Notes under the pieces: model-generated
Databases searched by the model: none
Told to the model about the DNA's origin: nothing
The model's input: only the letters and a program-made list of their open reading frames with translations
Shown here: one piece after another, positions 49,691 through 63,072 of the stretch
Numbering within the stretch: position 1 is the first letter of the stretch
How the letters are laid out: each line of letters begins with the position of its first letter
Program-made: the position numbers and the translations under genes
Assembly (NCBI GenBank): GCA_022578605.1
Contig: MU394066.1
Span: 124,001-188,000 of the forward strand
Direction: 5' to 3'
DNA from: Camillea tinctor
Lineage: Eukaryota > Ascomycota > Sordariomycetes > Xylariales > Xylariaceae
DNA: 64,000 bases

Positions 49691-51235
49691 CGAGAGATGT
49701 ATGATGAAACTAACAGTTGGGGGAAATAGTGCGTATAGGATAAGCTGAAACGAACCGAGAAAACAAAAGATGAGCCTTGATTTTGTGAACTTGAAGATGA
49801 AGGGGAAGAGCAAATGGGCGTTTTGGGAGTTCGGAATGGGTTGGGTCAAGGGTTGCATATCGTCAATATACCATACCATATCATGTGTCGTGAAGAGGGG
49901 AAAGGGGCTACATTAGGGGAAATTCCTTTTTTCCTTTTTTTTTGGTTGAAGATACAACATCGATATCAAAGATTCCCCTTGGACGTTTGCTATTTATTAT
50001 ACCTAGGTTATGGGGTAACTTACAACGGCTTCCTATGGGTTTATTTTGAAGTTATCTATCTCTTTATTAATATATGCCACGGATGAAAACTATTTCAACA
50101 AGTTATCGCGCAAATTCACGCATTTGTCACTCGTGGGAGAGTGTGTGCATGTATGAGAAGTGGTTTTTCGATGAATAAGAGAAAAACAAGGAAACGGGTT
50201 TTAAAAGGGAGGAGTTTTAGCTTGGAACTTCAATTTTGGTTCGGCAATGAACCATCGAGATCGGAAACTTGCGAATGCACGATGAGGTAGGGCGACATGC
50301 AGCTTGCATGTCTGCATATTCTAGTTAACAATGCTGGGTGATTTTATAGAAATCGTCTCAGGTTGCTCTGCATTCGTGCCTTTAGTCGAGAATAAGAAAC
50401 GAGGTCATAAACATTGGTTTACGGCATTATTGGGGTATTCCGGTATTTTGCAGATCAGGCCTGTAAGTTGGCATGGTTTAGACGGTGACGATAATGATGA
50501 TGGCATCTTTATGACATCAAAAGGGAAGCAAATAAAAAAGCAGCCCCCAAAATGTAAATCCTTGGCAAAGACCCTGAAAAAAAGGGACGGCAGAAAAAAA
50601 AAAGAGAAAGACAGAGAAGAGTAAATGGACCCCTGTAAGTTGAACTATGTCCTAAATGTCAATATTCCCAGAAATTTTAGGGGTCCAGGGGGAGGGCCAG
50701 GTTCCTCTCTGCATCCCTTTGCCCAATTTCGTCACCAGCCCGCCTGTGATTGGCTCCTTGCTTTATCTGGGGTATCCTGATTGGATCTTCCCGCACGGTC
50801 GGTACGTCATTCTTGGGATGATCCCTCTCCCTCCGTTTCTAGCATCATCATTGTCATCATCATCAACACCACCACCACTCATTTCTAGGTAGGCAACCTA
50901 ACTACTAAACTAGCTGTTTCTCGAAAAAGGTAGGTGTGTGGCATAAGAGGCTTAAATTGTTTTTGTTCTACAAAACCGGTTTGCGTCACACAAGTGCACA
51001 AGATGATGCCACCACGCACCAGGTCGTCGAGATATTCAAATAGTAACCAGTTTCTCCCCGTTGGGAAGACAGAACGTTTTCTTCTTCATAACTCTCTCAT
51101 CGTATAGCGAATTACGCTTCATAACCAGTGCCATCCTTCAACCATCTGCCCATTATCCAATCCAGTTAGAGCCTCGCCTCAACCTACTACAACCTTTACC
51201 TCGCATATCATATTTACCAATCAAGGATAAACACA
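49691..51235. other. spacer and promoter region
   Basis: No gene is seen. The last ~200 bp lead into the ATG at 51236. A low-complexity Lys-coding open frame at 50331-50624 lacks motifs and is not called. Confidence 0.45.
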
Positions 51236-52033
51236 ATGCCTTTCTTCTCCAGCCGCAAGCCCGAGGACGAGGTCATCGAGGAGCCCGCGCCCGCCGCCCC
51301 CGAGAAGAAGCAGCACAGCCTCTTCGGCGGCAGCCGCCATCGCTCCCCTTCCCCGTCCTCCACCGTCCGCAGCGGCACCACCAGCCACTCGCGCAACTCA
51401 GGTACATCTCTATCATCTTACCACACAAGCCACACGAGCCGGGGTAATTATCTACCTCCTTCCTTACCTTACCTTTCCTCTCCTCTCCTCTCTTATCCCC
51501 CATTCCCCCCTTCCCCCCTACCCCTCCCTCCCACAAACCTCTCTCTCTCTCTCTCCTCCCCCCTTCCCCTGACTTAAAGCTAACCCTCCCTCCCAGATCT
51601 ATCCTCCCCTTCCCGCCATCGCAGCGTCCTATCGCGCACCTTCGGCCACGGCAACTCGACAAACCCCGACGTGGACCCGTCGATCGCGCAGGCGCGCGAG
51701 CGCGTGCTGTCGGCCGAGACGGCGGAGCGCGACGCGGACCGGGCCCTAGAAGCGGCGCGGTTGCGCGTGCGCGAGGCGCGCGCCGAGGTCAAGCGCCTGG
51801 AGGTGGAGGCGGCGGAGGAGGCGCGCCGCGCGAAGATCAAGCAGTACCACGCGCGGGAGGTGAGCAAGAGGGGGAAGCAGCTTGGTCGTAAGTAACCCCG
51901 CCCCTTTTTCTATTTATGATGGTTTGTTTTGAGGGGTTGTGAAGGGGGGGAAGAGGGTGGTTGATGCACGATCGAAAGGTTTATATGTATGTGGATTGAT
52001 GCTGATTCAATTCTCGTAGGTCACGATCTATAA
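51236..52033 (+). CDS. small Ser-rich coiled-coil protein
   Basis: Three exons, 51236-51401, 51597-51887 and 52020-52033, give 156 aa. The last exon codes only the end of the protein (R-HDL). The N-terminal half (MPFFSSRKPEDEV, then SLFGGSRHRSPSPSS and SPSRHRSVLSRTFG) is Ser/Arg-rich and probably disordered with many phosphorylation-type sites. Residues ~83-145 form a charged Ala/Glu/Arg helix, likely a coiled coil, ending KRGKQLGRHDL. Small proteins with this plan and an LGRH end are common in Sordariomycetes but have no assigned role. No signal peptide or membrane segment is present. Confidence 0.8.
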
Positions 52034-55000
52034 GCCGCCTCATCTTGTCGTCCTTCTAGACATTGTCCTGGATGGAGAAGACAACTTATTACTACGCACT
52101 CTTGCATACGCCCTAATCACCAAGGCATATATATGTATGCCTTATTCTCTTCTTCCTTAAATCATTGTCACATGTACTCACCCCTTTTTCTGTATAAGCG
52201 GAACTCTTTTTTATTTATACCAATATACCGGCAACTGGATATTCCTGTAGGATAATAAAAGGAGGGTATTCGAATCCAAGCGAAGCGAGCGAAATTTCCT
52301 TTGTCAAACGAGAATACACGGAATAATTGTCTTATGATTTTATCACTATAGCGCTGTACTATCCATGTTCCTGTACCAGTATTGTATCTAACTAAATGCT
52401 CAATGGAATCTTATATTTTTATATAATTAAGAGGTAATCCAAAACCTTTACTGGGGACTATAGAGAACTTATCTATCTTAAAATACCCTAATTGTCGGTA
52501 CTAGTCATAAAAAATAGTGATAGGTTATCATGTACATCACCATACCCAGGTGATACGACTACTATATTCAAATACTATCACGAGGGACCAAGCAAGTTCT
52601 TAGATAATAAATAGGTTGTTGTGCGAGGAACTAGACTACAACTATGGGTGTCACTGCTACCTATATACAGAAACCTTCCTTATCCCCTCCTAACCACTAA
52701 TAAATACCATTAACTGTAGCCAGAAAATTACAGGACACCTTGTTTAAGGGGTGGATTCTACGTTTGCTAGCCTTGGCTCAATGTAGTATAGAATTATCCT
52801 TTCCTCACCCCCCTATTTCTTGAAGAATAGGCATACTACAGTTCCTCACGAGTTCCCCAAGCCTCTCTATCTATGGATACTAGCATCACAACATTAGTCT
52901 CATTATACTTTAAGTCATTCTCCCCTCTTAAGTTTACGAGGTATTTCATAAGTTCCCCCCCATCTAGCCACCACCCACTAAACAAGCGCCTGGTTAACGT
53001 CTCGTCGTACATACAACGAGGCACAACAGCTAGTTTCAGGGGTCAGAACATTATATTAGGGAACTCAATGTGTACTGGCCTAGATACGACCTATGTACAA
53101 CTTGGCGAAAGTTAAACAGAGAACTAGATACTGTCATAGGTTACACACACATGTATATATAAGGACACTCACTGTTAAGGCCTACTAGCATTCCCTCCAT
53201 TCCCGATATTTCCACAATACAACACCATCATCACGATGACAGATACGGTGAAGTGTGGCGTAAGAAAAAAGCGAAAATGTTGTAAGAATATTGGCGAGCT
53301 AAGTACTGGACCTGATGCTGACTTTTCTTTTATATTTCTGAGGGTAGCTGTAGCACCTTCCTCGCCAGCCTAGTAGCTGCGTACAGAATCCAACGATCTA
53401 ATCATAGTATCACACTCCTATCGGAAGTCAAAAGATTTACTTACCAGGCCTTTCAACAGACATAGCCGATTCCCCCCCCCTCTCTTTTCTTAAACCGTGG
53501 ATCTAAAGATTATGCGCGTAGTAGTAGTGAAACCATAGTCACGAGTACTATAGGCGCGGTTACAATTCGTAAAGAGGAGGCAATGTATCCCTCCCTCCCC
53601 TTCCCCCCTTTTCCTGGTTGGCTTAAGACTTGCACACCTACCACTCGCGAAGGTACCTGCATGCAGATGTAATTCGTAGAGTAGCAACCTTGCTTACGAA
53701 AGTTTCATCAGCACCGTTTGTCATGACTGGTATCGCGATCGCCGAAATCATTTCTCGAGCCCGTGCCAGCCGAATACATAGCGTAGCTTTATCCCATCCA
53801 GTACGGTATGGAATGGATGAGTGGAGCGAACCAAGGTATCCTGAGATTTTTTTTTCCGTTAAAAGATATAGACCCATACTATATATATATTTAAAATAAT
53901 AAAAAATACCTGGGAGTATGCGTTCGAAAGTACGCGGCTCTCTTCTCTGACCCACTTGCTAGGGAGGAGATGCCGAGTATGGCGCGGAACCGGTCTGTCT
54001 CGGGAGGAGCGGGATCTGCGGTGGGATTCCGGTGGGGTTGGAGCTCGCTGCAGGTGGTTTGTAAGGTATGTGCATATTATATATTGATATGCCGTTATAT
54101 GTATGTGTGTATGGTCCAACAAACCCCATACACTAATACCTAGTTGGTGGCATGTTGGGCAAGTGCCATAGTGCAATCTCCATGGTTTTAAAGCTGTAGA
54201 GTTCGCACTACTCGAAGTTTGATCGTTTATAGAGTGTCTAAGACACGAGGTATGCATGCAGGCTTATGCTGCCACTGCATTTGTTGGTGATAAAGTTCGG
54301 TCTCTTTCCTCTTCTTCTTCTCTCCCGGGGGGTCTTCATTGTGGGCAAGGTGTTACTTAGAGCTAGTTAGTATAACAAACAATAACAATTGGATTGTATT
54401 GTGCGTCGGGAGTTAAAAGTGTCACAAAATATACACCAGAATAAAGATTAGTAGGTAGGTTAGAAGATAACCCTGAAGCTGCCGATCAACATTGGGAACC
54501 TTGAGGGATGTGATGAGGTAAGATCTGCGGGCTAGGAATGAAGGAGCTGGGATGGTCTGGAACGCCTGCTTTTAGAGTAAGGTTTAGTAAGAAAGCATGT
54601 TTCGGGGGGATCCCACCATGGTTTCGGCTTGGCATCTGATCTGAAACGACATGAGTTCGTTGACTCGATTAGGTAAGTTAGGTACCTATGTAAAAGTACT
54701 ATTCTATAGTAGGTAGCTAGGTACCTAGTTTAGAATAAACTACCTACCTAAAGATTAGCACATTGAGATTAATGAAGCAATTAGGTACGCCAAGTCAACT
54801 ATCTAGAGTTGAATGAGAGATCCCCGACAGCCCGACATCCATTCTCTCACACACCCATATGGGCACATTCCTAACCTACTATTTTATTAACATGTCAGAC
54901 TAAGCCGTAGCCGCCGATGAATTTTGGTTGGATCGACGATACACTCGTTTGCGCCATCGTGGCTTGCGCGGCCTGTGTAGTATGAATACGCGTATGTATA

Positions 55001-56569
55001 AGCATATAATAGGTAGGTACTTATGTAGCTGATCGGTATATCCACTTATCACGTTTGGGTCCCGGAGGCTCGGGGATCGCATGTACGTCAATTCTTGGCA
55101 TAGATCTTCACCTGGGTTGGTACGGAGTATACAACCATGGTTTTATAGGTGGGATTTTAGGCCGGTAGCTCTGATAAGGTCCCGTTCTGTTCTTCAACTA
55201 ATGTACGTGCGAGTATTGCGAGACATGCGTAGAGAGATGAATCATCTATACATACTGTATGTATATATACTACACTCGAATGCACGCCACAAAAGCGTAC
55301 GTAAGTAACATCGTGTTGGGGCCTCGTATTTCTTCACCGATGGCGCAGCGAGATAGACGTAGTGAGGGAGAATCACGATATGAGCTTGGTAAGAGGTCCA
55401 ATAGGCACGTTCCTATTCTGATAATGGTATGGTTTCTAAGTGCGGTCGGTTATGGGATTAGTTGCATACCATCTCCAACTAGCAGGTTGATAGGACGGCT
55501 ATTGAACTTCGAATTTCGGCTCATCGGTGGGCTAGCGTTATCACCTATAGAGTGAAATGTATGCAGCATATAAGAGAATAATCATAATAAAAAATAAATA
55601 AGGAAGAAAACTGGATGGAATCAAGCAGCTCTTGTTTCCGTCTCAAGTGTTCGTATTATAAGTTATATATATATATATATATGTTGCCCTTGTGTAAAAG
55701 AGAAAAAGAGAAAGAGAGACTTTGTATATCTACCTACCACTGGTAGGGGGCTGAAACGTTTGGCCTTAGGTAAGTGCTGTGGGGAGGAAAGGGGGGGTTA
55801 CACACCATCAGACTGATTTGACACTAGCCAGTAAAATCGATTCTGGCATGACGGCATACGCAAGCTATAAAATGTGGGACTAATAATGGAAGGAAGTAAG
55901 CTTGTAGTGTAGGTACCTAAGGTTTACTCAGGGTTCCTGCCAAGCCCCAACTTTCGGACCAAAAAAAGGAATCCCAGTGAACTTGCAGTTTTAAAGAGGG
56001 AAAGAAAGTTAATTGTTCTGAAACACGATCTACTTTTTTTTTTTTTTTCTATTATTATCATCTACATTTACATTTTACATTTACATCTACATCTTTTTTA
56101 AACAACTTCTTTTTTTTCTTTCTTTTACTTCTACCTTTTCCCTCCCCCCTCTCCCTCTTCCTCTTTACCTTCACACCTTAAAACATTACAGACTAACACA
56201 ACTAAATTAAACCAAAGCAAATCAAAATTTCTGACCTAGGTTACCCTACTTACTACACGTAGACTTATAATTCTTTTTTTCTTTCTTTTTTTCTTGTTGT
56301 TATTTTCTTTTTCTTCCCCCTTTTGACCCTCCTTTATCTTCCAACCAATTAATTCAACTTTTCACCACTTTTTAAACTTTGCAATCTGTCGATCAAATCA
56401 CCTGCTCCATGCATTTGGACAAATTGCCTTGACTGTTTCAAAGTACTCCCGAGTGCTGCGAGTTTGAACACAGAGAGATAAGAGCAAGGACAAGGACAAG
56501 GACGAGAGAGAGGGAAAAAGGAATCGGAGTCCGGAAGAAGGGAACAAAAAAAAATAGAAACTCGCCAAG
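52034..56569. other. 4.5-kb gene-poor spacer
   Basis: No convincing gene. AT-rich from 52250 to 53200. A start-like site with an upstream TATATAAG lies at 53153-53238 (see findings). TAGGTAGCTAGGTACC words cluster at 54670-54760, and an AT run occurs at 55663-55682. From 56034 to 56400 the DNA is a long pyrimidine-rich tract that probably is the promoter or 5' UTR of the next gene. Confidence 0.45.
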
Positions 56570-57735
56570 ATGATGCCCTTCAAGAGAGCCATCATCTTCG
56601 CCGCCTTCTTCATAATCGTATTCATACTACTCCGCCAAACCCACACCTCCAATGATCCCGAACCCATCCGCCGACCTCCTCCCAAACCCGACAGCTCCAA
56701 CCATGACCACCTGACCAATAACCCCTCGACCACCGACCACGGTACCGGTTCCGATGTCCCACTCCGAGACCAGCCTGTTCCTGTGCAGAAGCCCATACTC
56801 GACATGTCCAAGATGTCGCTGTACGACAAGCTAGCCTACCAATACCCCTACGATGTCGAGACCAAATTCCCAGCATATGTCTGGCAGACCTGGAAGTGGA
56901 CTCCTGCTAATTCCGAGTTCGATTTCCGCCAGCAGGAAGCCTCGTGGACCAACCTCCACCCGGGCTTTGTTCACGAAGTCATCACCGACCAGGTTGCTTT
57001 CCACCTGTTGCGCCTGCTCTATGCCTCGGTTCCCGAGGTTCTCGAAGCGTACAACGCCCTGCCCGAGCCTGTTCTAAAGGCTGATTTCTTCCGCTACTTG
57101 ATTTTGTATGCTCGTGGTGGCATCTACTCCGATATCGATACCGTTGCCCTCAAGAGTGCCTTGGATTGGATCCCTGAAAGCGTGCCTATGAGCAGCATTG
57201 GCTTGATTATTGGCATTGAGGCGGACCCGGACCGACCCGACTGGAAAGACTGGTATAGCCGGAGGATCCAATTCTGCCAGTGGACTATCCAGTCTAAGCC
57301 TGGTCACCCTGTCTTGCGCGATATCATAACGCGCATTACTACCGAAACCCTGAAGAGGAAGCGCGAAGGTCTCTTTGTATCTAAGGAAAAGAGCATTGTC
57401 GAGTTCACGGGGCCCGCCATCTGGACCGACACTATCTTCGACTACTTCAACGACCCGCGGTATTTCAACATGCAACAGAGTTCGGGCAATATATCCTATC
57501 TGAACTTCACCGGTATGGAGGTTCCTAAGAAGGTGGGCGATGTTGTAGTCCTTCCCATCACCAGTTTCTCCCCAGGTGTTCAGCAAATGGGCGCAAAGGA
57601 CTATGATGACCCTATGGCATTTGTCAAGCATGACTTCGAAGGTAAGCATTTTTTAACCCTATCGTAAATCTCCCGCTAATCAGAATAGGCACCTGGAAAC
57701 CTGAGAGCGAACGGCATATTGGTCAAAATAGTTAA
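56570..57735 (+). CDS. Och1-like alpha-1,6-mannosyltransferase (GT32)
   Basis: Two exons, 56570-57641 and 57689-57735, give 372 aa; the second adds TWKPESERHIGQNS. It is a type II membrane protein: a short cytosolic start, a membrane anchor at about residues 7-21, a Pro/Ser-rich stem to ~75, then a lumenal GT32 domain. Visible signatures are KFPAYVWQTWKW, LKADFFRYLILYARGGIYSDIDT with the DxD metal-binding pair Asp188/Asp190, and FTGPAIWTDTIFDYF. Family members add the first outer-chain mannose to N-glycans in the Golgi or act in similar polymerase complexes; whether this one is the Och1 or Hoc1 type is not clear. Its 5' flank is a long pyrimidine-rich tract. Confidence 0.93.
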
Positions 57736-59228
57736 GGATTTCTCATTGTACCGCCGACACTATAAATGAGCTCTCTGAGCATACGTCCTACGATCATGAA
57801 CATAACTCAGGGGTGTTCCAGAATGCGCTCGGTTCTGATACCGAAATTATCTAAAACGATCACGAATTGAAGCAAGTAGACTCACCATGTAGCGGTGGAA
57901 GTGGAAACAGAAAACTGGCAAGGCTACCTACGATATTCCTCAGTCGTCTACAGATGGAACCAGCCAACCTATAATATGGCTATGTATACACAAGTGAAAG
58001 CCGGTGTTTGGTTGACTGGTGAGGCCGCGTTCTTAGAGACGAACTCGTGACGGGAAAGCTCTCACACTCTTCTTCTCTGTCATATTTTTTTTTCTTTGAC
58101 TGCCCCAATTGGTCCAATGACGTAAGTGGCCGGTTCCTACGGGCATTGCATGAGACATGAAAATACTAGAAATGCGGGTCTGGGCACAGCAAAACGAGAC
58201 ATCTTGAGATGAATCAATTGGGGATCACCAGGTGGTTGGGAGCAAAGGCAAAGAAAAGGGGGTTCGATAGCCCCACGTTGTGTATACCCACAATGCATGG
58301 AAGGAGGCGTTCGGAAACCGGGCAAATCGATCTGTGCAAAAGAGGAACGACTATCAATAGAGCAGTGACAGACTCCGAAACCCACAGTTGGTATGAGAAA
58401 GTATAGATACGATATTTACAACATGGATGGGTAAAAAACACCATCCATCGCAACATGAGTCCCTCGTCGCAACATGAATCCCTCATCGCACCATGACCCC
58501 CTCCTAAGCAAGACTGGTGATGTACGTATACCAGCTACTGCTGCTCGTCTCCCCACTTCTCCGCACTCTAAATAAGTGACTATCAGCCTCCGAGCAACAT
58601 TTACCGACCCCGCCTACCTTTAACGGCACGGCGTACCCTCTCTCCCTTACCCCCTTTCTTACCTGGTCCCTCTTACACGCCTACTCGGGTATATATATGG
58701 CTTAGCTTCCCGGTTTGGGGGGGGGGGGGGAGGAAGAGGGGAGGAAGGAGGGAAATTTGTCAAACTGGCAAAAGGTTGATTTTTTATTCCCACATCTCGC
58801 TCTCTCACTCGCATCTACGAAAACGAAGCGAGGTCGTTATTTAAAATAAAAGATCCGAGATAGCGAGCAAATGAGCGAATAAGCGAGCTATCTTATATAT
58901 ATATATTAAACACTACCTATCATATATTAATCACTCAAACTGCCTTATTTCTCAGTTTCATTGATACTCTGCTATTAGTAGTAGCGTATATACCACGGGT
59001 CATCCTTCGAGGGGGAGAGCGAGAGAGAGACTACGTTGCGTTACGCCGAGAGGCATGCGTTACTTCCCCTAGTCTTGAGCCACCGAAGTCTAAAAGCCTC
59101 TGGTGCTTCTTCTTCTGCTACCATTACGGTGGTGCCGTCCGACTTTATCCTGAACGATCTCTTGATTCTGGTGGTAAGGAGTGGCCGTTACCTAGGCTCT
59201 AGGTCGAGCGGGCGATACACAAGGTATC
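57736..59228. other. spacer with short tandem repeat and G run
   Basis: No gene is seen. It contains a 19-bp x 3 tandem repeat (58447-58503), a 14-G run (58717-58730), and an inverted GATAGCGAG..GCGAGCTATC near 58858-58894. Confidence 0.45.
58447..58503. repeat. 19-bp tandem repeat, three units
   Basis: Units begin at 58447, 58466 and 58485 and share the pattern TCGCAaCATGA.tCCCTC with one to four differences. Confidence 0.85.
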
Positions 59229-61585
59229 ATGACGGCAGCAGCTACGACTATCCGCCAGCAAGTACCCTCGGTTATGTCTGGGACGCTGGGGCCAAGCTGC
59301 TGCTTCGGGGCCACTATGCGTCGTGTTCATGTTTCGCGGCTTGGTCTAGCACCGAGACTGCGGCCCGCGGCGCGCTGGAACTGGAACCGTGGAAGTCGAA
59401 CCAGAGGTATTGCTACTTCGAATTTGAGCTATTCTGAAGGACCAACTGAGGTGAGTGTTCGGAGTGTATTACTATGTTATAAGGAGGGGTTATTTTAGGT
59501 AGTTTATCATCGTCCTGGATTCTAGGGGCTCCAGCAGAAAACGAACTGCATCCCAGATGAGGGAAAATATTTCCTACCAATTTCATCAAAACTCATTTCT
59601 TATGAGTTTTCATCTACGTGCGGGGAGTTTGGAAAAGAGAGGCATGCGTAGCTAAAATGCGAGAGAAACGGGAGATATATACTTTTCTTACCAAGTCCTA
59701 GCCTCCTTTACTGCACGAAACGATACCAGAGAACTTTGCGAAGACGGTCTCACAATATGGCGATCACGTCGCGTTCATCACGCGAGATCCGGTGATTGCG
59801 AAAGCAGAACAGCCACTTTCAGCCTCATTTATGAACCCCGTGCCAGAGACCATATTGACGTACGAATCGCTTGACTTATTGTCCAACACGCTTGCACACT
59901 CGCTGCAAAACGTAGGCGTGAAGAAAGGCGACCGCGTAGCCGTCAGCCTAGGCAATGTATCTGAGCACATAGTCCTCATGTACGCCATCTTCAAGCTCGG
60001 CGCCATTCTCGTGCCCCTGAACCCGAATTTCAACTCGGAACAAGTCGGCGCCGCACTCTCCCACCTCGGCGTTGAGCTGCTCATCATCGGCGCCGTGACC
60101 GACCTCGCCTACAAGCCCTGCCAAGGCCGCAGCAACCTCCCGCTGCTCTCATCCCTGATCCCCAATCTCCAAACCCACAACAAGATCGAATCCCCCACGG
60201 TCCCAACCCTAAAATCCGTCATACTCGTCGACAACACAACCTCCCACCCCTCCGCCGCCTTCCCACCCCTACGCACCCTCCCCGCCCTCATCCCCTACTC
60301 CTCCCTCCTCCCCGCATCCTCCTCCTCGTCCGTAACCCCCGACGCCCCCCTCTCACCCAACGACACCATCAACATCCAGTTCACCTCGGGCACGACATCC
60401 ATGCCGAAAGCCGCCATGCTGAGCCACACCTCCATCCTCAACAACGGCCGCTTCGTGGCCTCACGCATGGGCCTCGTCCCCGCCGACCGCATCGTGTGCC
60501 CCCCGCCGCTGTTCCACTGCTTCGGCTCCGTCATCGGCGTCCAGGCCACCGCCTCCACCGGCGCCGCGCTGCTGTTCTCGTCGCCCGCCTTCGACCCCCG
60601 CGCTGCGCTGGAGATGGTCGCCAGGCACCGCGCCACGGGGCTGCATGGCGTGAGCACCATGTTCGTGGCTATGCTCGAGCTGTTGTCCTCCCCCTCTTCC
60701 CCTTCTTCCCCCTCAGCAGCAGAAAGGGAAGCGCACTTCCGCACCTCCCTCACCGCGCATCTCCGCAAAGGCGTCGCGGCCGGCAGCTCCATCCCCGAGC
60801 CCCTCATGGCGCGGCTGGACGCCGAGCTCGGTCTTGGCGACCTGGTGATATGCTACGGCATGACGGAGACAGGGCCCGTGTCGGTGATGACGGCGCCGGG
60901 CGACCCGCGCGAGAAGCGCACGGGGAGCGTGGGCCGCGCCATGCCGCACACGGGCGTGAAGATTGTGGATCCGGCGCGGAGGGAGAGGGTTTTGGAGAGG
61001 GGCCAGAGGGGCGAGCTCGCGGCGGGGGGGTATCTGGTTATGCGCGGGTATTGGGGGGTGGAAGGGGGGAAGGGGGATTTGCGGGTGGAAGGGGAAGAGG
61101 GGGGAAAGGGGGGGAAGAGGAGCTGGATGTACAGCGGCGACGAAGCGGTCATGGATCGAGACGGCTACGTGCAGATCACCGGCCGCATCAAGGACCTGAT
61201 CATCCGCGGCGGCGAGAACATACACCCCTTCGAGGTGGAGAGCTGCCTGTTCCGCCACGCGCTCGTGCGCGAGGTCAGCGTCGTGGGGGTGCCGGACGAG
61301 AGGCACGGGGAGGCGGTGGGGGCGTTTGTGGTGGTGCATGAGGGGGTGGCGGTTGGTGATGGTGGAGAGAAGGCAGGGGGGGAAGGGGGGGAAGGGGCAA
61401 AGAAAGTGCTCACGAAAGAAGACGTCAGGGCTTGGGTCCGCGAGAACTTGTCGGGTCATCTGGTGCCGAAGCACGTCTTCTTCGTGGAGGAGTTCCCGAA
61501 GACGGCCAGTGGCAAGATTCAGAAGTTTAAGCTGAAGGATCTAGCTGTGAAGATGCTTGGTGAGGGGGAGGGGAAGGGAAAGTAG
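59229..61585 (+). CDS. AMP-binding acyl-CoA ligase (ACSF2-like), probably mitochondrial
   Basis: Two exons, 59229-59450 and 59702-61585, joined in phase 0 (GPTE-PPLLHETIPENFAKTV), give 701 aa. It activates a carboxylic acid with ATP and transfers it to CoA. ANL-family motifs are present: the P-loop FTSGTTSMPKAAMLSH (from 301; Ser307 replaces the usual Gly), YGMTETG (from 459), YSGDEAVMDRDGYVQITGRIKD (from 551), and the C-terminal catalytic Lys679 in TASGKIQK. The first exon is Arg-rich, acidic-poor and contains RRVHVSRLGLAPRLRP, typical of a matrix presequence. Overall it is closest to medium-chain ligases of the ACSF2 type; the substrate is not fixed by sequence. Gly/Lys/Glu-rich insertions near residues 533-548 and 615-625 are unusual. 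Confidence 0.92.
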
Positions 61586-63072
61586 GTTGATAGAAGGGAG
61601 GTGGGGGAGAGGATATGGGATGGGACTATAGAAAAGGTTTTAAGGGTCATAGGTTGGGTATTAGATTGAGTGGTATAGAAGGGTTGGAAGTTGTATGGGG
61701 TGGGTAGGTGAGGTGGTATACATGCAACGGGATTTTGGATAGACGGTATTTCCGAGATGGAAAGGGGGGAAAGGAGAGTAAAGACCATATACGCGAGTTT
61801 GTGTTGGAAGTGATAGTTTCGAAATATGGAATATTACGAATATCAAATACTACCAGAGCCCCCCCTCCGAGTCTTCGTGGTATGTATTCATGAATAGTCA
61901 CATACTTTCACGCACACTGCGCACACCTGTATATATCTTTTGAAGTTACTCCATGTGTTACGTGGGAAGCGTAAATGATGAGGTTACCAGGGGAGCGAAA
62001 GGACTTGAAGTAATTAAGTCTACGATTGAAGATTTTTCTTTCTCACTTTGTAGAGTTGGGGAATTTAAATATAAGATGAGGGTATATATTCGTTTCCCTA
62101 AAAAACTTAACTTGCACACTACTATCTACAAGCTCACTGTACAATTCTTCTTCCTCTCTTCCTCTCCACAGGAATCCAGTCAATGCCGTCCAAGCATATT
62201 ACAAGATTCCAGTGCTCTCACCCCCATTCACTTATCACAGGCCGTCGCTCTCCTCATTCCCTCTCGTGGTAAATCGTATAAGTCGTTATAAAAAAGGGGG
62301 GGTATACGCAAAACAATAAACGAAACTCAAGGAAAAGCAAAGACAGCCATGTTGGTAAAATAAAACTCCTCGCCTTCTCTTCCTCTTAGAATTCCATTTC
62401 CACTAACAAGTTGTAGCAGAGAAGATCTTTTCCCTTTATCTCTTCATCTTAAGGAAGAAAGTCTCAGCGCAGTGGTATAAAGCCCGGTGGTTTTTACTCA
62501 GCTCAGCTCAGCTCATCTTAGCTGATCCGCGCTCGTGCCGCCTCAGCCTGTGTTCATGATGCCGTCAGCGCCGATCGAAATCGCTAGCCTAGGCAGACAG
62601 AAACCCCCACTATCTTGTGTCTTCTGCTTCTTGGGGCAGAACTCTCTCTCTCGCCCAAAGAAAAACTAAAACGCGCTCATCCTGTCTTATTCCCTCGGCA
62701 TCGGTTAGGTAGGTAGTCGCCGATCCTTACCCTCCTATCTATGATGTGTGTAGATGTAAGAATAAGCACGCGGGTCCCTGTCGTCCAATTTCTCGGATTG
62801 GTTATGGGACGGATAGATCGTCCGACTTGCAAAGAAGCACAGAAGGTCGATTAGTGCCATTGTCCACTTTGGAGAACTGAGAGAGGGGGCAGGTTTGGTG
62901 AGGGATAGGATAGGAGAACTTGGAGACGCCAGGATACAACAGAACGCCTTTCTTCTCGCCGGGCTCCGCGACCAGATAATATCCCGGGGAGGGGAGGGGG
63001 GAGTTGGTTCCCAGAAGAGTCACAGTCTGCTTCTCGCGCCCAGATGCCTCAGTCCATATCCCTCTCCTCCTT
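61586..63072. other. spacer between convergent genes
   Basis: No gene is seen. It contains CAGCT/AGCTC repeats near 62496-62520 and purine-rich DNA in the first 250 bp. Confidence 0.45.

Noticed and set aside
60713..61474. 253-codon and other long open frames opposite the acyl-CoA ligase
   Set aside because: They arise from the GC-rich codon pattern of the true gene and are Pro/His/Arg-rich without domains.
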